The position numbers and the translations under genes were made by a program. Below the pieces are notes generated by a model. That model saw nothing but the letters and a program-made list of their open reading frames with translations. It was not told the DNA's origin and did no database searches. Shown in pieces: positions 32,446 to 43,204 of a stretch of DNA of 64,000 bases. Position 1 is the first letter of the stretch, and each line of letters starts with the position of its first letter. Source of the stretch: Eulemur rufifrons (taxonomy: Eukaryota > Chordata > Mammalia > Primates > Lemuridae); NCBI RefSeq assembly GCF_041146395.1, contig NC_091002.1, forward strand, positions 1,792,501-1,856,500, written 5' to 3'.

Positions 32446-32569
32446 AGAAGGGTGGGGCCAATTTGATTCAATTTAACGCAGGGAATATTACTGATCGGCC
32501 CTACCAGATGCTGGGTGCTCGGACGTCAGAACACTCAGTGCTGCAGGTAGAATACAGGGATGTGGGTGA

Positions 32570-32850
32570 CAACGCCAAGGAGAAGAGAATGACAATGACT
32601 GTCTATCAGGCCTGTACTAGGCACTTTCCTGGTACTCTACACACAGACTCTGTTCTAGCACCTTCTCCCAACTGCTGCCTTCCGCCCCCACTGCCCTTTT
32701 AATTTTTAAGACACAGAGATTGAGAGCTTAAGTAACTTTCCTAAGTCATCCAGCTGGAAAGTGACTAAGCCAGGATCTAAACCTGGGTCTGTCTGACTCC
32801 AAAGCCTGTGTGTTTCATTCTACCCCACTGTCTCCTGGAGTGAGAGCTCC
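32570..32850 (-). repeat. MIR SINE, antisense
   Basis: 'aagacacagagattgagagc', 'catccagctggaaagtgact' and 'ctaaacctgggtctgtctga' are inverted MIR core and head; the left end is diverged. Confidence 0.7.
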
Positions 32851-32919
32851 GTGTTATGGGAGGTGCTTGTGAGATGCATGAGAAGAAGGCGCTGTTATTT
32901 CTAGTTGTGGAGGGCTGGG

Positions 32920-33362
32920 ATTTCTCCCAGTGTCCACTCTCCGTTCCTTCTTAGTAATGGGCACATCACTACAATCCCTAGCCTCTTTGGAGCCAGGTGA
33001 CCAACTGAACAAGTTCTGGCTAATGAGAGCAAGCAGACGTCTTGTGCAGTATTTCTGGGAAGCCGCCTGAAAAACAGAGCATATACTCTGCTTTCCATCT
33101 CACTCAAAAACCTTCAGGCGGGAACGTGGATGTGATGTCTAGAGCTCTGGCAACCCCATTAGACCCTGAGGATAAGTGTACACCCTAGGAATGGCAGAGA
33201 GGAAAGCCAGAAGCAGCCTGGGTCCCCAGTGACTGGAGAGCTACCACATAAGCGCCTGGATTATGTATCTATCTCTGATGATTTTTTATGCATGAGAGAA
33301 TGAGCCTCTATCTTGTTCGGGTCACAGTGATATTGGGTCTTATTTCCTCCCAGTTGACTCTG
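32920..33362 (+). repeat. Ancient LTR-like repeat, sense (family B)
   Basis: 'aagttctggctaatgagagc', 'ggaacgtggatgtgatgtct' and 'atgagcctctatcttgttcg' recur in the same order at 44085-44425 and partly at 41140-41360. A dispersed old LTR-like family; name not assigned. Confidence 0.55.
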
Positions 33363-33369
33363 ATCCTAA

Positions 33370-33725
33370 GTGATATAATGGGGCAGCAGAGAGGACTTTG
33401 AGGAAAACAATGAACTTGGGTTGGGTTTTGAAAGATGAATATGATTGAGATATGCAGATATGGGGGAAGAAGTTCCTCATAAGTTCTGGAGACAGCAAGA
33501 GTGACAAGGGTCTTTCAGGTGGTGTGTGGAGTATGACAAGGAGATGTAGGAATTAAGTAGGGTTGGAACACCGTTTTATAAACAGCTTTGGCTGCTGGGG
33601 AAAGAAGATACAATTTTAACTCTTAGCACTGGGGAGCCACTGAAGGTGTTTGAGTGCAAGAGTGATGTGTTTGGAACTAGATTTTACCTTGATGAAGATC
33701 TGTAGGCAGAACTGGAGAGGGGTAA
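33370..33725 (-). repeat. L2 LINE, antisense
   Basis: 'gggttttgaaagatgaatat', 'ggggagccactgaaggtgtt' and 'tgagtgcaagagtgatgtgt' follow inverted L2. Confidence 0.65.
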
Positions 33726-33879
33726 ACTTGGGCCAGAACTGGGGGGCTGAGGGTGGGAATTGGTTGGAAAGGAAGTATGGAGCCTATAGTTTCCGATGGT
33801 CAATGGAATAGCTGATGGATTAAACAATGGTGTGCTCATATCACGGATGACTTGGCAGCCACTGAAAGGATGACACGCA

Positions 33880-34168
33880 AGAAAGTGTGATAACATGTAA
33901 AGGTGCTCTTCGTATATTGTTATATGACGTAGCATGTTCTCACTCATATGTGGGAGCCAAAAAAGTGGATCACATGAAGACAGAGAGTCGAATATGGTTA
34001 TCAGAGGCCAGGAAGGGTAGGAGGGAAGGGGAGGCGGGTGAAGGGAAGAAAAGAGTGTAAATGTATTTATTACCACTGAACTGTACACTTAAAGCTGTTA
34101 AAGATAGTAAATTGTATGTGTATATTTTATCTCAATAAAAAATAAAAGACAAAACCAAAAAAAAAAAA
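33880..34168 (+). mobile_element. L1 LINE 3' end, sense, with A-tail
   Basis: 'catgttctcactcatatgtg', 'accactgaactgtacactta', 'gtatattttatctcaataaa' and an A-run at about 34160-34176 are a typical middle-aged L1 3' UTR. 5' truncated; no ORF. Confidence 0.85.
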
Positions 34169-34349
34169 AAAAACCCAGATTCTCTCAGTTTGTATATGAT
34201 CAGCTCCTGAAAATTAAAAAAAAATTAGCTCCATGCATTTATTAAATATTAAAAGCCAAGAAGGTTATTCTCCCATTGTTAATAATAGTTACTGCTGGGT
34301 GGGATTTTTAGGGTGATTTTTACTTCTTCTTTTGTTGCTATTTTCTAAA

Positions 34350-34530
34350 TTCTTGGTATAATACAGTAACAGCAGCTGAGCACCCCTGCAGACCAGCAGA
34401 GCTCTGTGCCAGCTGAGTTCTCAGCACTACTTCATGCTTTAGCTTTTTAAATTCTCCTTGCACCCCATGAGAGAGGAACTTTGTTTTTCTTTTTATATTG
34501 GAGGAAACCAAGGCTCAAAGAGCAGGAGCC
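34350..34530 (-). repeat. MIR SINE, antisense, diverged
   Basis: 'cagtaacagcagctgagcac' to 'ctcagcactacttcatgctt' and 'ggaggaaaccaaggctcaaa' follow inverted MIR. Confidence 0.55.
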
Positions 34531-34689
34531 TCCTTCAAGGGGAGGGAACCAGTGCAAAGAGAGGGGCCTCAAGGTGTGAGGGGAGTCCCCTCAGGGAGGT
34601 TGCAGGGAGGGAGCAGGGGCGGCCCATCCGAGTAGTCCAGGAGGACGTCTGCACGGGCCTGTGTCCACCACAGGCACCCTCTCCAGCCA

Positions 34690-34815
34690 CGCGCCTGTTA
34701 GGAATGATGATTGCCTTTTTAAGGGAAAGGAAACAGAGGCTCAGGAAGGTTATGCAACTGGCTCAAGATACCAAAGTAGGGGAGTCAGGATTTAAACCCT
34801 GAGCTCTCTGCCTGG
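34690..34815 (-). repeat. MIR SINE fragment, antisense
   Basis: 'gggaaaggaaacagaggctc', 'aggaaggttatgcaactggc' and 'gtcaggatttaaaccctgag' are inverted MIR. Confidence 0.65.
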
Positions 34816-34852
34816 CTCGAAAGCCCTTTCTCTGCCACGCCCACCCACAAAC

Positions 34853-34875
34853 GGGGGGGGGGGGGGGGGGGGGGG
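34853..34875. repeat. 23-nt homopolymeric G run
   Basis: Twenty-three consecutive G between 'acccacaaac' and 'ctagtttcag'. Such runs are prone to sequencing and assembly error, and the true length is uncertain. Confidence 0.9.
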
Positions 34876-34879
34876 CTAG

Positions 34880-35285
34880 TTTCAGCATATGCCTGAAATC
34901 TGTCTACTTGGCATTCCAGGCTCCCTTAAACAACGGACTCTGCACAAGCAGCGAGAACCATTTAAAAACAGGCCTCCGACCCCTGCCTTTTGGCCAAGTC
35001 TTAGTCTTGAACTGCTCGCCTGACCTGTCTGCAACTTCCTGGCCGACCCTGACCTGATTTCGCCTGCTGGCTTCATGGTCCAGCCTCATTCCTTGAGCCC
35101 CACCATCCTTCCTGCTTCCTTAGCCGCCTTCCTGACCGGAGTCCCAGCTGCCGTGGACCTCCCGAGGTAAGGCTTCCACACCCCGCCCTGGCACCTGCTC
35201 TCCCCATCCTCTGCGCCCCCTTCTCTGCCAACGCGTCCTAAGCCCACCAGGGGAGAGGCTGGGAACACTCCGTCCTGTCAGACAT
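34880..35285. other. Low-repeat stretch
   Basis: 'gaactgctcgcctgacctgt'-type text may be a decayed repeat; no family assigned and no frame above 65 codons. Confidence 0.35.
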
Positions 35286-35289
35286 TTCC

Positions 35290-35560
35290 CTAATTCCCAC
35301 GACTTAATCTTTTGCTGTTTCAGTTTATCACAAATGATTTTCCAAGCCAGTGGATTTAATTACATTACACTTAGGGAAATTGGTGCCATTTCTTAATTAC
35401 TTTTATAGTTGAAAAGCAATTACTTAGCAATCACATGAAGAGATTCTCATATTTCCTGGAGCTCTGCAGAGAACCAGACCCGGCTTTGAAGAGGTTGGCT
35501 TTGCCCCTGGGGTAATTGGAACTGAGGTCATCGCTTTTGGGGAGAAAGGTAAGTTTTGTG
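35290..35560. promoter_or_regulatory. Candidate conserved non-coding element
   Basis: A sharply AT-rich, repeat-free 200-270 bp island in GC-rich surroundings. It contains 'ggatttaattacattacact', 'ccatttcttaattacttt' and 'aaagcaattacttagcaatc', four ATTA cores in about 90 bp. No open frame. Confidence 0.4.
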
Positions 35561-35719
35561 GTATAGAATTGGATAAAGATTTGTTTTCATTATGATCCAC
35601 TCAGTTGCTTAAGCCCAACCTGACAGACACCCTAACATCTCCCTCTTCCTTAATTCTCTGTACCTCCTCCTTAGCGAAGTGCTAGGATCCCACCCCCTGG
35701 GCTCCCTCTGGCCACCCCG

Positions 35720-36125
35720 TGCCGTGGGTTGAAGGGTGGTCCCCAAAGAACACCTGTGAAGGTAAACTTATTTGGAAAAAGGGCCTTTGCAGATGTAATT
35801 AAGTGAAGGATCTTGAGATGAGAACATTCTGGATTACCTGGGTGGGCCCCAAGCCAATGAAAAGTGTCCTTCTACGAGAAGAGAAGGGACACAGAGGGAT
35901 GTGAAGACAGAGGCTGAGATTGGACTGATGCATCTACAAGCCAGGGAATGCCAGGGTTGCTGGAAGTCACCAGAAGCCAGGAGGTTGGGATGAACTCTCC
36001 CGAGAGCCCCAGAAGGGACAAGCCCCGCCATTGCCTCAGTGCTGGGCTGCTGGCTTCTAGAAAGGTGAGGGAGTCAGAGTGGGTTGTTTGAAGCCACCCA
36101 GTTTGTGGTCATTTGTCAGGGCAGC
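35720..36125 (+). repeat. MLT1-type MaLR LTR, sense
   Basis: 'ttgcagatgtaattaagtga', 'gatgcatctacaagccaggg', 'ggaagtcaccagaagccagg' and 'gccacccagtttgtggtcat' give the full sense order. Solo LTR. Confidence 0.85.
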
Positions 36126-36129
36126 TTCA

Positions 36130-36620
36130 AGAAATGCATCCAGTCCCCTGGGTCAGTTTCCAACACTCCTCACTCCAGTGCTCAATGTCAGTGGCTCTCA
36201 TCGGCTTAGAATACAGCACCGTCCCTGCCACGGCCTGGGATGGGTTTAGGCCCGGCCCCTCTGTGCTCAGCCTCTGACATTCTGCTTTGGCCCCCTCGAC
36301 TTCTTTGTTCTTCCTCAAACACAGAGAACCCGCTCTTGCCTCAGGGCCTTTACACCTGCTGTCCTAGCTACCTGGAATGGTCCGTCACTCCCAGAGACCC
36401 GTGGTGCTCCCAGTAACAGCGTCAGAGGAGCCTTCTGGGCACCGCAGTCGGAGCCCCACGCATCTCACCCCTCTGTGTTCCACCCGCTCCTGTCTCCTGC
36501 CGACCTCCTCCAGCCGGGCAGCCTCCTCGAGGGCAGGGCGTGGTCTCACCTCGCAGGCGCCACACCTAAAACAGCACCTGGAAAGATAATCCAGAAACAT
36601 TTGCTGAATGAAAAACATTT
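36130..36620 (+). repeat. L2 LINE 3' part, sense
   Basis: 'tcagggcctttacacctgct', 'tacctggaatggtccgtcac', 'cacctaaaacagcacctgga' and 'aacatttgctgaatga' are sense L2 to its 3' terminus. Confidence 0.8.
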
Positions 36621-36724
36621 GTTGTTGGGTGCGGAGCACCTAGAGGATCCTCGGAATGGGTGTGAGCTGAGAGTGGACTTGTGCGACCCGAGGTCTCCCG
36701 TCCCCTTCCCTGCGCACCTTGCAC

Positions 36725-36905
36725 AGAGCGGAAGAGCGTGAGGTGGGCGATGTTTGGATCAGGGGAGCACCCGCTGAGGCACGAGCCACAGACTTACCTG
36801 CCGCGGCACGTGGGCAAATTATTTTCTCTCTCCCTGAGCCTCCACATCTCATCTGTAAAATGGAGCTAATAAAACTGTATTGCTTTGCGCCGTGGTGTGA
36901 CAATG
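36725..36905 (+). repeat. MIR SINE, sense
   Basis: 'aattattttctctctccctg', 'agcctccacatctcatctgt' and 'aaaatggagctaataaaact' are sense MIR core and tail. Confidence 0.7.
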
Positions 36906-37276
36906 CGGCCGCTGACAGTCAAACTGAGCGTGCTCAGCGAGCGTCCGCGTCCTTTGCCCCAGGCCGCGGTGGGAAAGGGGGTGCCCGGGTGCTCACTGCC
37001 CACATCCTTCCAGCCTTGTCACTTAAGTACAGAAAAGGCTAAGGGGAATGAATGAGTCGAAAGGACATCGAACAAGCCCTGTGCCCACAACCTCGGTGCC
37101 CCTAAGGTTCATTGTCCTTTCCTTATGTCTTTCTCCTTGTGCAAACTTAAGTTTTCAGGACTTGTGAGCCTGTTGTACAAGCAGGGTTCTTTTTTTACTT
37201 ACAAAAAGCCTTTTAATTGAAATATACACACCGAAAGGTGCACATACCGGAAGTGTACAGTGTGCTGACTTTTCAC

Positions 37277-37706
37277 TGTAGAACAGGAAGGAGAGCAGGA
37301 GTGACTCCATGACAGGCTGAACCTCCCGGAATGGGCCTAAGTTTCGGTTTCCGACTGGGGTCCTCCCCTTCCCGGAAATACCGCTGATAACAACTAAAAG
37401 GTCCCCGGACTTGGAACCAACCAATCAGAAGCCAACATGACCTTGGAGCCAACCAATCAGGAGCCAACACGATCAGCCACTTTTGAAGGAGCAAATGAAC
37501 TAAGGGAGGGAGGGGGATGGTGTGCCCAGTGCGTGGAACCTACTGAAAAGTAGAAAAGCTTCGGGTCCTGGTTGGTGGAGAGGCCACTGCGTTGGCGCTC
37601 TGGGCCTTGGACCCTAGCTCGAGCTAGCCAATAAGCTCCTTTGCCTTTTGCAGCCTCGGTGACTCTGCCTCTCTGTTCCTGGGGCCGAGGGGAACCGGTT
37701 CTAACG
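37277..37706 (+). mobile_element. Solo retroviral LTR (ERV1/gamma type), sense, 4-bp duplication TCAC
   Basis: 430 bp from TGTAGAAC to TTCTAACG, with terminal CA decayed to CG. Flanked by TCAC at 37273-37276 and 37707-37710. The U3 carries two CCAATCA boxes near 37422 and 37454. An AATAAG polyadenylation-like signal precedes 'ctcctttgccttttgcagcc'. The last 143 bases are shared with the LTR at 45916-46385 but the U3 is not. No viral gene adjoins. Confidence 0.88.
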
Positions 37707-38115
37707 TCACTAACTGAACACACCCACTCCAGAGCTCCCCACGGGCTCTCCGGCGGGCAGTGTCCCTGCCACCCCAAAGGGCGGCCGCTGTCCCCACCTC
37801 CAGCTGCGGGGGTTTGCTTTGCCCGCTTCTCTGTGTCGTGTCCATGGAGTTGTGCAGAACGCTCTCTTCCAGGTCCGGCTTCTTTCACTGGACGTTGTTT
37901 TGTGAGATTTATCCCCCCATGTTGTTTTGTGCAGTTGTAGATCACTCACTCTTCTTGTCGTGTAGAATTCCACTGTGTGGACGCCTGCGTCACTCTGTTG
38001 ATGATATCTGGGTGCTTGCTAGTGGGGGCTGTACAAATACTGCTCCTGTGAATGTTCTATCTAGTACACAATTTTGGGCAAGCAGACATATATATGTTGG
38101 ATATAGAACTAACAG

Positions 38116-38230
38116 TAGGGTTGTCAGATTTAGCAAGTTAAACTTGGGACATACTTACACTAAAAAGATTATTCGTTGTTTATCTGAAATTTCAATTTGA
38201 CTGGGTGTGTTGTATTTTATCTGGCAACCG
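38116..38230. mobile_element. Short palindromic non-autonomous DNA transposon
   Basis: 'agggttgtcagatttagcaa' at the left pairs with 'gtattttatctggcaacc' at the right as diverged terminal inverted repeats. Length about 115 bp, no coding capacity. It resembles a common mammalian palindromic DNA element; family not named. Inserted in antisense L1. Confidence 0.75.
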
Positions 38231-38824
38231 CACGAAGGCGTGGCGTTGCGGAGCCGTGGAGTATGTGCCTTTGGCAGGTGTCTCCCCGCGTCTCCTCAGA
38301 GTGGTTGCAGCTGTTTCCACGTCCAGCAGCAGCTGTGGGAGATGCTCATTCTGCATCCTCACCCACAGCTGGCATCGTGCCTGCTTTTCGTCTCGGCCGG
38401 GCTGCTGGGATGGGATGGCATCAGGCTGTGGTTTCATTCGCGTGTTCCTAATGACTGCTACAAAGTTGAGTGCCTTGTCGTGTCTACTGACCATTTGCAT
38501 ATCCCCTTTTGTGTAACTGTTCAAGTCTTTTGACCATTTAAATAATTGGGTTGTTCATCTTTTTTTTATTTGCTTATGGGAGTTCTTTACATATTCTGCA
38601 CACCACTCCTTTGTTGGGTGTGTATATCGAGAATGTCTTCTCCCATGCTGTCGGCTGCCGACACACTCTCAGTGCTGGTTTTGGAAAGGTAGAGTTCTTA
38701 ACTTTAGTATATCCCATTTTATCGGTTTTTTTCCTTAAAGTTAGCCCCTTTTGTGTCCTGTTTAGGAAATACTCTGAGATCATGAGGATGTTCTCCTATG
38801 CTTCCTCGAAAGCATTGCGTTGAC

Positions 38825-39640
38825 CCTTCCCGCTTGGATCTGCAAGCTGTCTGGATTTCGATGTCTGCTGTGAGGTGAAGATCGGCCTTGCTCTCCCCCC
38901 GTATCTGGCTCTCCGGTCACCTGAGTACCGCAGTGCCGTCTTTACATAAGCAGATGAGCATATATAGGTTTGGGTGTGTTCACTGGTTTTTAAGTTAATC
39001 CTTCCCTCTGGAACCCCAGCTCCAAGGCAGCGGTAAGCTCTGATTGACAGGAGGGGGCGGATCCATGGGCCCAAGACAGGGTGATAATGGGGGGGGACTT
39101 TGGGCCCCTGGCCCTTGTCCAGCAGATCAGCTTGGAGGGTGGCTGGCTTCCACTTTGGCCCAACTAGTGAGACTGCTTGGGGAGGTGGCTCATCCCAGGT
39201 TCATGCTGGGCTGTCACCTCTATAATCAGAAAAGGGGTCTCAGCCGGTGGACAGTCAGGGGTTGGCAGTAACTACATTTGGACCTGACAGGCACTCACAT
39301 TTTAGGCCCTCTCCAGGCACTCTGGGGTGGCGGTAGGAGCAGGAGGCTTATATCAGGAGTGGGAGGGAGAGTGAAGGGAGGCTACTAACAGGGGGGCCAT
39401 TTGACCTAGGAATTGAAGGATGCATAGGAGTTTCCATATTAAACAACAAAAAAAAAAAGGCAGGGCAGTGCAGGCAGTGTGGGGTCAGGGTGAGCGAAGG
39501 TAGGGACACGTGGAAGAGCTTGTTGTGACAGGAGCAGGCTGAACTGTCCAGGGTGGGCACAACGGCAGGGGGTCTAGGGAAGGGAATGAAACTGCAAACC
39601 AGTGTGGGTCTTAGTAACCGAGTGGTAATCTGGCCTTAGA
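38825..39640. other. Low-repeat stretch, no gene seen
   Basis: GC-leaning with an 11-nt A-run near 39449-39460. No frame above 93 codons and no repeat recognised. Confidence 0.4.
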
Positions 39641-39644
39641 AGAT

Positions 39645-40015
39645 GCTTTGGTCCGAACGTATCCCCCGAAGTCACATATTGAAACTCAGTGGCCACTGTG
39701 ATTGTAGTAAGAGGTGGGGCCTTCAGGGGTGATTGGGTCGTGAGGGCTCCGCCCCCGGGATGGGCTCAGTGCCTCATGAAAGAGGCTCCACGGCATTCTC
39801 CCCTTTGCCTCCCTTTCCCTGCAGCACGTACGACACAGCGTTCGTCCCCTCTGGGGGCCACAGCAACGACGTGCCATCTCGGAAGCAGAGAGCAGCTCTC
39901 AGCAGACACTGAACCTGCCTGTGCCTTGATTTTGGACTTCCAGCCTCCAGAACTGTGAGAAACACATTTCCGTTCTGTGTAAATTACCCCGTGTCGGATG
40001 CTGGGTGACAGAAGC
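39645..40015 (+). repeat. MLT1/MST-type MaLR LTR, sense
   Basis: 'cacatattgaaactcagtgg', 'agaggtggggccttcagggg', 'ctcagtgcctcatgaaagag', 'tttggacttccagcctccag' and 'gtgtaaattaccccgtgtcg' follow the full LTR in sense. Confidence 0.82.
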
Positions 40016-40194
40016 AGAGACAGACCAAGACAGAAGGCTTCGCAGGAGTGCACCCGCCCCTGTCTGACCTTCCTCCCGCCACGGAGCCGTGTGCCAGCAC
40101 TAACAATGACAATAACTACAGTCTGCATGTTGACAGTGGCCAGACCTATCACTTGATGTATTTGTGTCTTTGAATTTCCATTTTCCGGAGTTGT

Positions 40195-40405
40195 TCAATG
40201 ATTAAAAGCTTGAGCTTGGGTGTTTGGCTAACTTGGGTCTCACCTCTCCTATTTGTGGGCCACGTGAGCCTGGGTACTCACTGAACCTCAGTTTCTTCAT
40301 CTGTGAAGGGGGGTCATAGTGTTGTCTACCTCACGGACTTTGTGAAGACGCTCTGAGTCAGATGCGTGCGGCAGGGTGATTGAGTGCTCATACGCCGCAG
40401 CCCCT
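40195..40405 (+). repeat. MIR SINE, sense
   Basis: 'tgaacctcagtttcttcatc', 'tcatagtgttgtctacctca' and 'tttgtgaagacgctctgag' are sense MIR. Confidence 0.75.
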
Positions 40406-41135
40406 GGTGCTGACTGGTCCAAGCGCCCGAACTCATTAAGGCCCTGGCTCGGCCTCTCTAGGTTTCTTCCGACTTTCTCTTGACCTTCACCAGGTGGCTG
40501 CCTGACTCTGGGCATCACCTCCTCACCCAACAGCAGTACAACGGGAAGCAGGTGACAGAGAACGCACCTCTTTCTTTCCTCAGGGAGGAAAATGTTTTCC
40601 AGACGCTTCCCCTGGCCCTGGAAAACATTCACCGAGGACTCCGTCAGCAGACCTGGTAGAAGGGCTGGCTCCTAGTTGCAAGGCAGGCTGGGAGCAGAGC
40701 ATCTGCCGGCACTTTGGTTTCCCATGGAGGCCAGTCTCCAGCCGTGCGTGCGCGTGAAGCTGAGCACGGGGGAAGGGGCCGCGTGGGGCGGGCAGAGGGA
40801 GCAGGGAACTGCCGCTGGCTGGCGGGCTGTGGGGGCTCAGTCAGAGCAGGCCTCTCCAGTTCTTTTGCAGAGGAGACGCTGGGGCCCCCAGGAGGGAAGG
40901 GATAAGCCCACCCAGGCAGGAAAGGGACGGCACAAGGCGGGCAGGACAGTGAGGGGACAGGCCTGCCTGGAGTGGAGCTTGCAGGGCGGCGGGAGGCAGT
41001 GGGAGAGGAAGTTAAGGTGGATAAAACAGTCTCATGGCGATGCACAGCACTTGGCAGAGACTGTTGCCTGTTCCACATCTCTTCTCTCACTTTTCCTTAG
41101 TAACAGGACACGATGAATTGAGGGCCGCAAAGTGC
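40406..41135. other. GC-rich low-repeat stretch
   Basis: Frames of 146 and 148 codons lie on opposite strands over the same bases (40644-41116), a hallmark of stop-poor DNA. No motif recognised. Confidence 0.4.
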
Positions 41136-41139
41136 CCAG

Positions 41140-41360
41140 CTAAAAAACTATTTTCTGGGTTCTTTTGTAGTAAATGTGGCCGATGACATGAAAGCGGAAT
41201 GTCAGTGGGACTTCTAGAAAGAATTCTTAAATGAAGCTGACTCATCCCTATCTACCATTCCTTCCTTCCTCCTTCCAGATGCTGGGAATGCAGATGTGAT
41301 GTCTGGAACTCCGCAGCCCTCTTGCACCCTGAGATGACTTTGAGTCTGCAAGTTACCTGC
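41140..41360 (+). repeat. Ancient LTR-like repeat fragment (family B)
   Basis: 'gaatgcagatgtgatgtctg' and 'gcagccctcttgcaccctga' match the central part of the family B copies at 32920 and 44085. Confidence 0.45.
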
Positions 41361-41429
41361 TAAGATGGTGGGATAGCATGATGGAAGGGGTCCAGGGCCT
41401 GCATTTTCACATGTGTCTCCCATGTGGTT

Positions 41430-41560
41430 CTCATGAGAGTCCTGAAGGCGGGTATTGTTGCTCCCACTTTATAGATGAAGAAACTGAAGTAGAGAAAGCA
41501 AAGATTCCCACCCCTAAAAAGGCTGAGATTCAAACTCATTCTGTCTTACTTCAAAATTCT
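41430..41560 (-). repeat. MIR SINE fragment, antisense
   Basis: 'cccactttatagatgaagaa', 'actgaagtagagaaagcaaa' and 'gctgagattcaaactcattc' are inverted MIR. Confidence 0.65.
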
Positions 41561-41569
41561 TGCTTGTAT

Positions 41570-41870
41570 CAGTTAGAATTCTGTTTGGAATAAACGGATT
41601 TATTTTTCTCATGTAACAAGAAACCTGGAGGCAGGTAATTACTAGTGTTGATTTAGCAGTTCCAGGGAGTCGGGCTGCCATGCCTGTTTTTCTCTTAGCC
41701 TTTTCCACATGGCTGCAATATGGCTGCTGCAGCTCTGACCATCACATCCCTATTCAAGGAAGGAAGAAAGGGGAAATGGTGCGGCACCAGCAACACCTGG
41801 AGCCTTTCATTGGGAAAGTCAAAGCTTTCCCACAATCCCCTAAAGCCTGCTGCCCAGTGTGGCAGATTAT
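41570..41870. repeat. Ancient interspersed repeat, family not identified
   Basis: 'cagttagaattctgtttgga', 'cacatggctgcaatatggct' and 'gcagctctgaccatcacatc' share the layout of 11313-11660 and 24875-25230. Confidence 0.45.
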
Positions 41871-41884
41871 GCTTTTCCAAAGGT

Positions 41885-42340
41885 AGTTACAACAGTATCT
41901 CCCATCGCACAAGCTCTTATGCAAGGTACCCTTGACAATCCCCCACCAAGAGGTGGAGGCTGTTTCTCCATGCTCTTGAGCCTGGGAAGAGCCTATGACT
42001 ACTTAGAATACAATGGAATTGCTTGTGTGCCAGCTCCAAGTGTGGCCCTTAACTGGCCGGCAACAACTTCTATCTCCTGCCTCTTATTGGCAAGAAGTCA
42101 GATTACCTGGAAGCTGCCATGTCATGAGAAAGCCTGGACGGAGGAAAAGCCACCAGGAGGGAGGGGTTTCAGGGGCTCTGAGGCTGCAGACATGGGGGTG
42201 AGGAGGCGTCCTGGAGGTGGGTCCTCCAGCCGCAGTCTCCCAGCTGGGGCCACATGGAGCAGAAACAGCAACCCAGCGGGCTCTTCCCAATTGCCCGGCG
42301 CACAAAAGCATAAGCAACTTAAAGAGGCCGTTCTAGGCTA
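41885..42340 (+). repeat. Ancient LTR-like repeat, sense (family A)
   Basis: 'gagcctgggaagagcctatg', 'ggaagctgccatgtcatgag' and 'gcaacccagcgggctcttcc' follow the order of 14590 and 31700. It contributes to a 200-codon chance frame (41859-42461). Confidence 0.55.
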
Positions 42341-42344
42341 CCAA

Positions 42345-43200
42345 GTTATGGTGGTTTGCTGTGCGGTGGCGGATAACCGGGCCCTCCACACCAGCCGAAA
42401 GATAACCGGAAGTGGCAACCGGAGCCTCCACCTGGCCACGCCTCACCTGAAAGGAGGTTAGAAGACAAGTGTCTAGTGTGTCCAGACCCAAGAAACACAG
42501 AGGGCAGAGGAGAGGCTCTTCCCATCGCTTCCCTGCTTCTCTCTACCGCTGCGGTTGGACCCAACAGCAAGGCCCGCCACTGCGGGGCCCTGGCCATGTG
42601 CCGGGCACACACTGCTTCTCACACGAGGTGGGTGGCATTCATTGTCCCCATTTTTTTAAAAAGACTTTCTCAATTACTTTCTTTTTATTTTTCTATTTTT
42701 TTAAATTGATATGTGGTTTTGCACACGAACAAATGAGGCTCAGGGAGGTGGTCGCCGGGGATCACCCGCCAGGGAGCAGCAGAGCCTGGCTTCCGACCCA
42801 TGAAGGGCGAGCCAGGGGCCGCCCACTTTGCAGCTGTGGCCGTCCTGGGGGCTCCTCGGGGTGACAGCTCGGGGAAGAGCATTCAGGTTAGAAGAAACGG
42901 GGGGAGCAAAGGGACAGAGAATGATAACACAGTGCGGTCGTGTGGGGAGGGGACAGGGGTTGTGCAGGATGCGGGACAGAGACCGGGCTGTTCTGGGGCC
43001 GCGAGAGCGTGGACTGGACCCTGGAGGCCGTGGGGAGCCACCGCATGGCTCATTGCTGAAGTTAAAACATTTGACTCGACACTACGACCACGTAGCTCGC
43101 AAACCCACAGGCACGAAATGCGAGGGGTGAAACGTCTCCGACTCCCGCGGCCTCTGCCACTCGCCTCCCAGCTGGTTTTCTGTGTCGCCCTTCAGAGCTC
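42345..43200. other. GC-rich stretch with a MIR-like patch
   Basis: About 42580-42800 resembles inverted MIR split by a T-rich patch ('gaggctcagggaggtggtcg'). The rest is unassigned; frames of 131 and 141 codons have no motif. Confidence 0.4.
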
Positions 43201-43204
43201 ACGT

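Larger units (their letters stand above)
37195..38820 (-). mobile_element. Old L1 LINE 3' region, antisense, with LTR and DNA transposon inserted
   Basis: Inverted L1 text runs 'ttttaattgaaatatacaca' to 'gtgctgacttttcac' (37276). It resumes at 37707 with 'tcactaactgaacacaccc', continues to 38115, and resumes after 38230 toward 38820 ('gaccatttgcatatcccctt'). Removing the LTR and one TCAC copy restores continuous L1 text across the first gap. No intact frame. Confidence 0.8.

Noticed and set aside
41859..42461. 200-codon forward frame
   Set aside because: Most of it overlaps a dispersed LTR-like repeat also found at 14590 and 31700.
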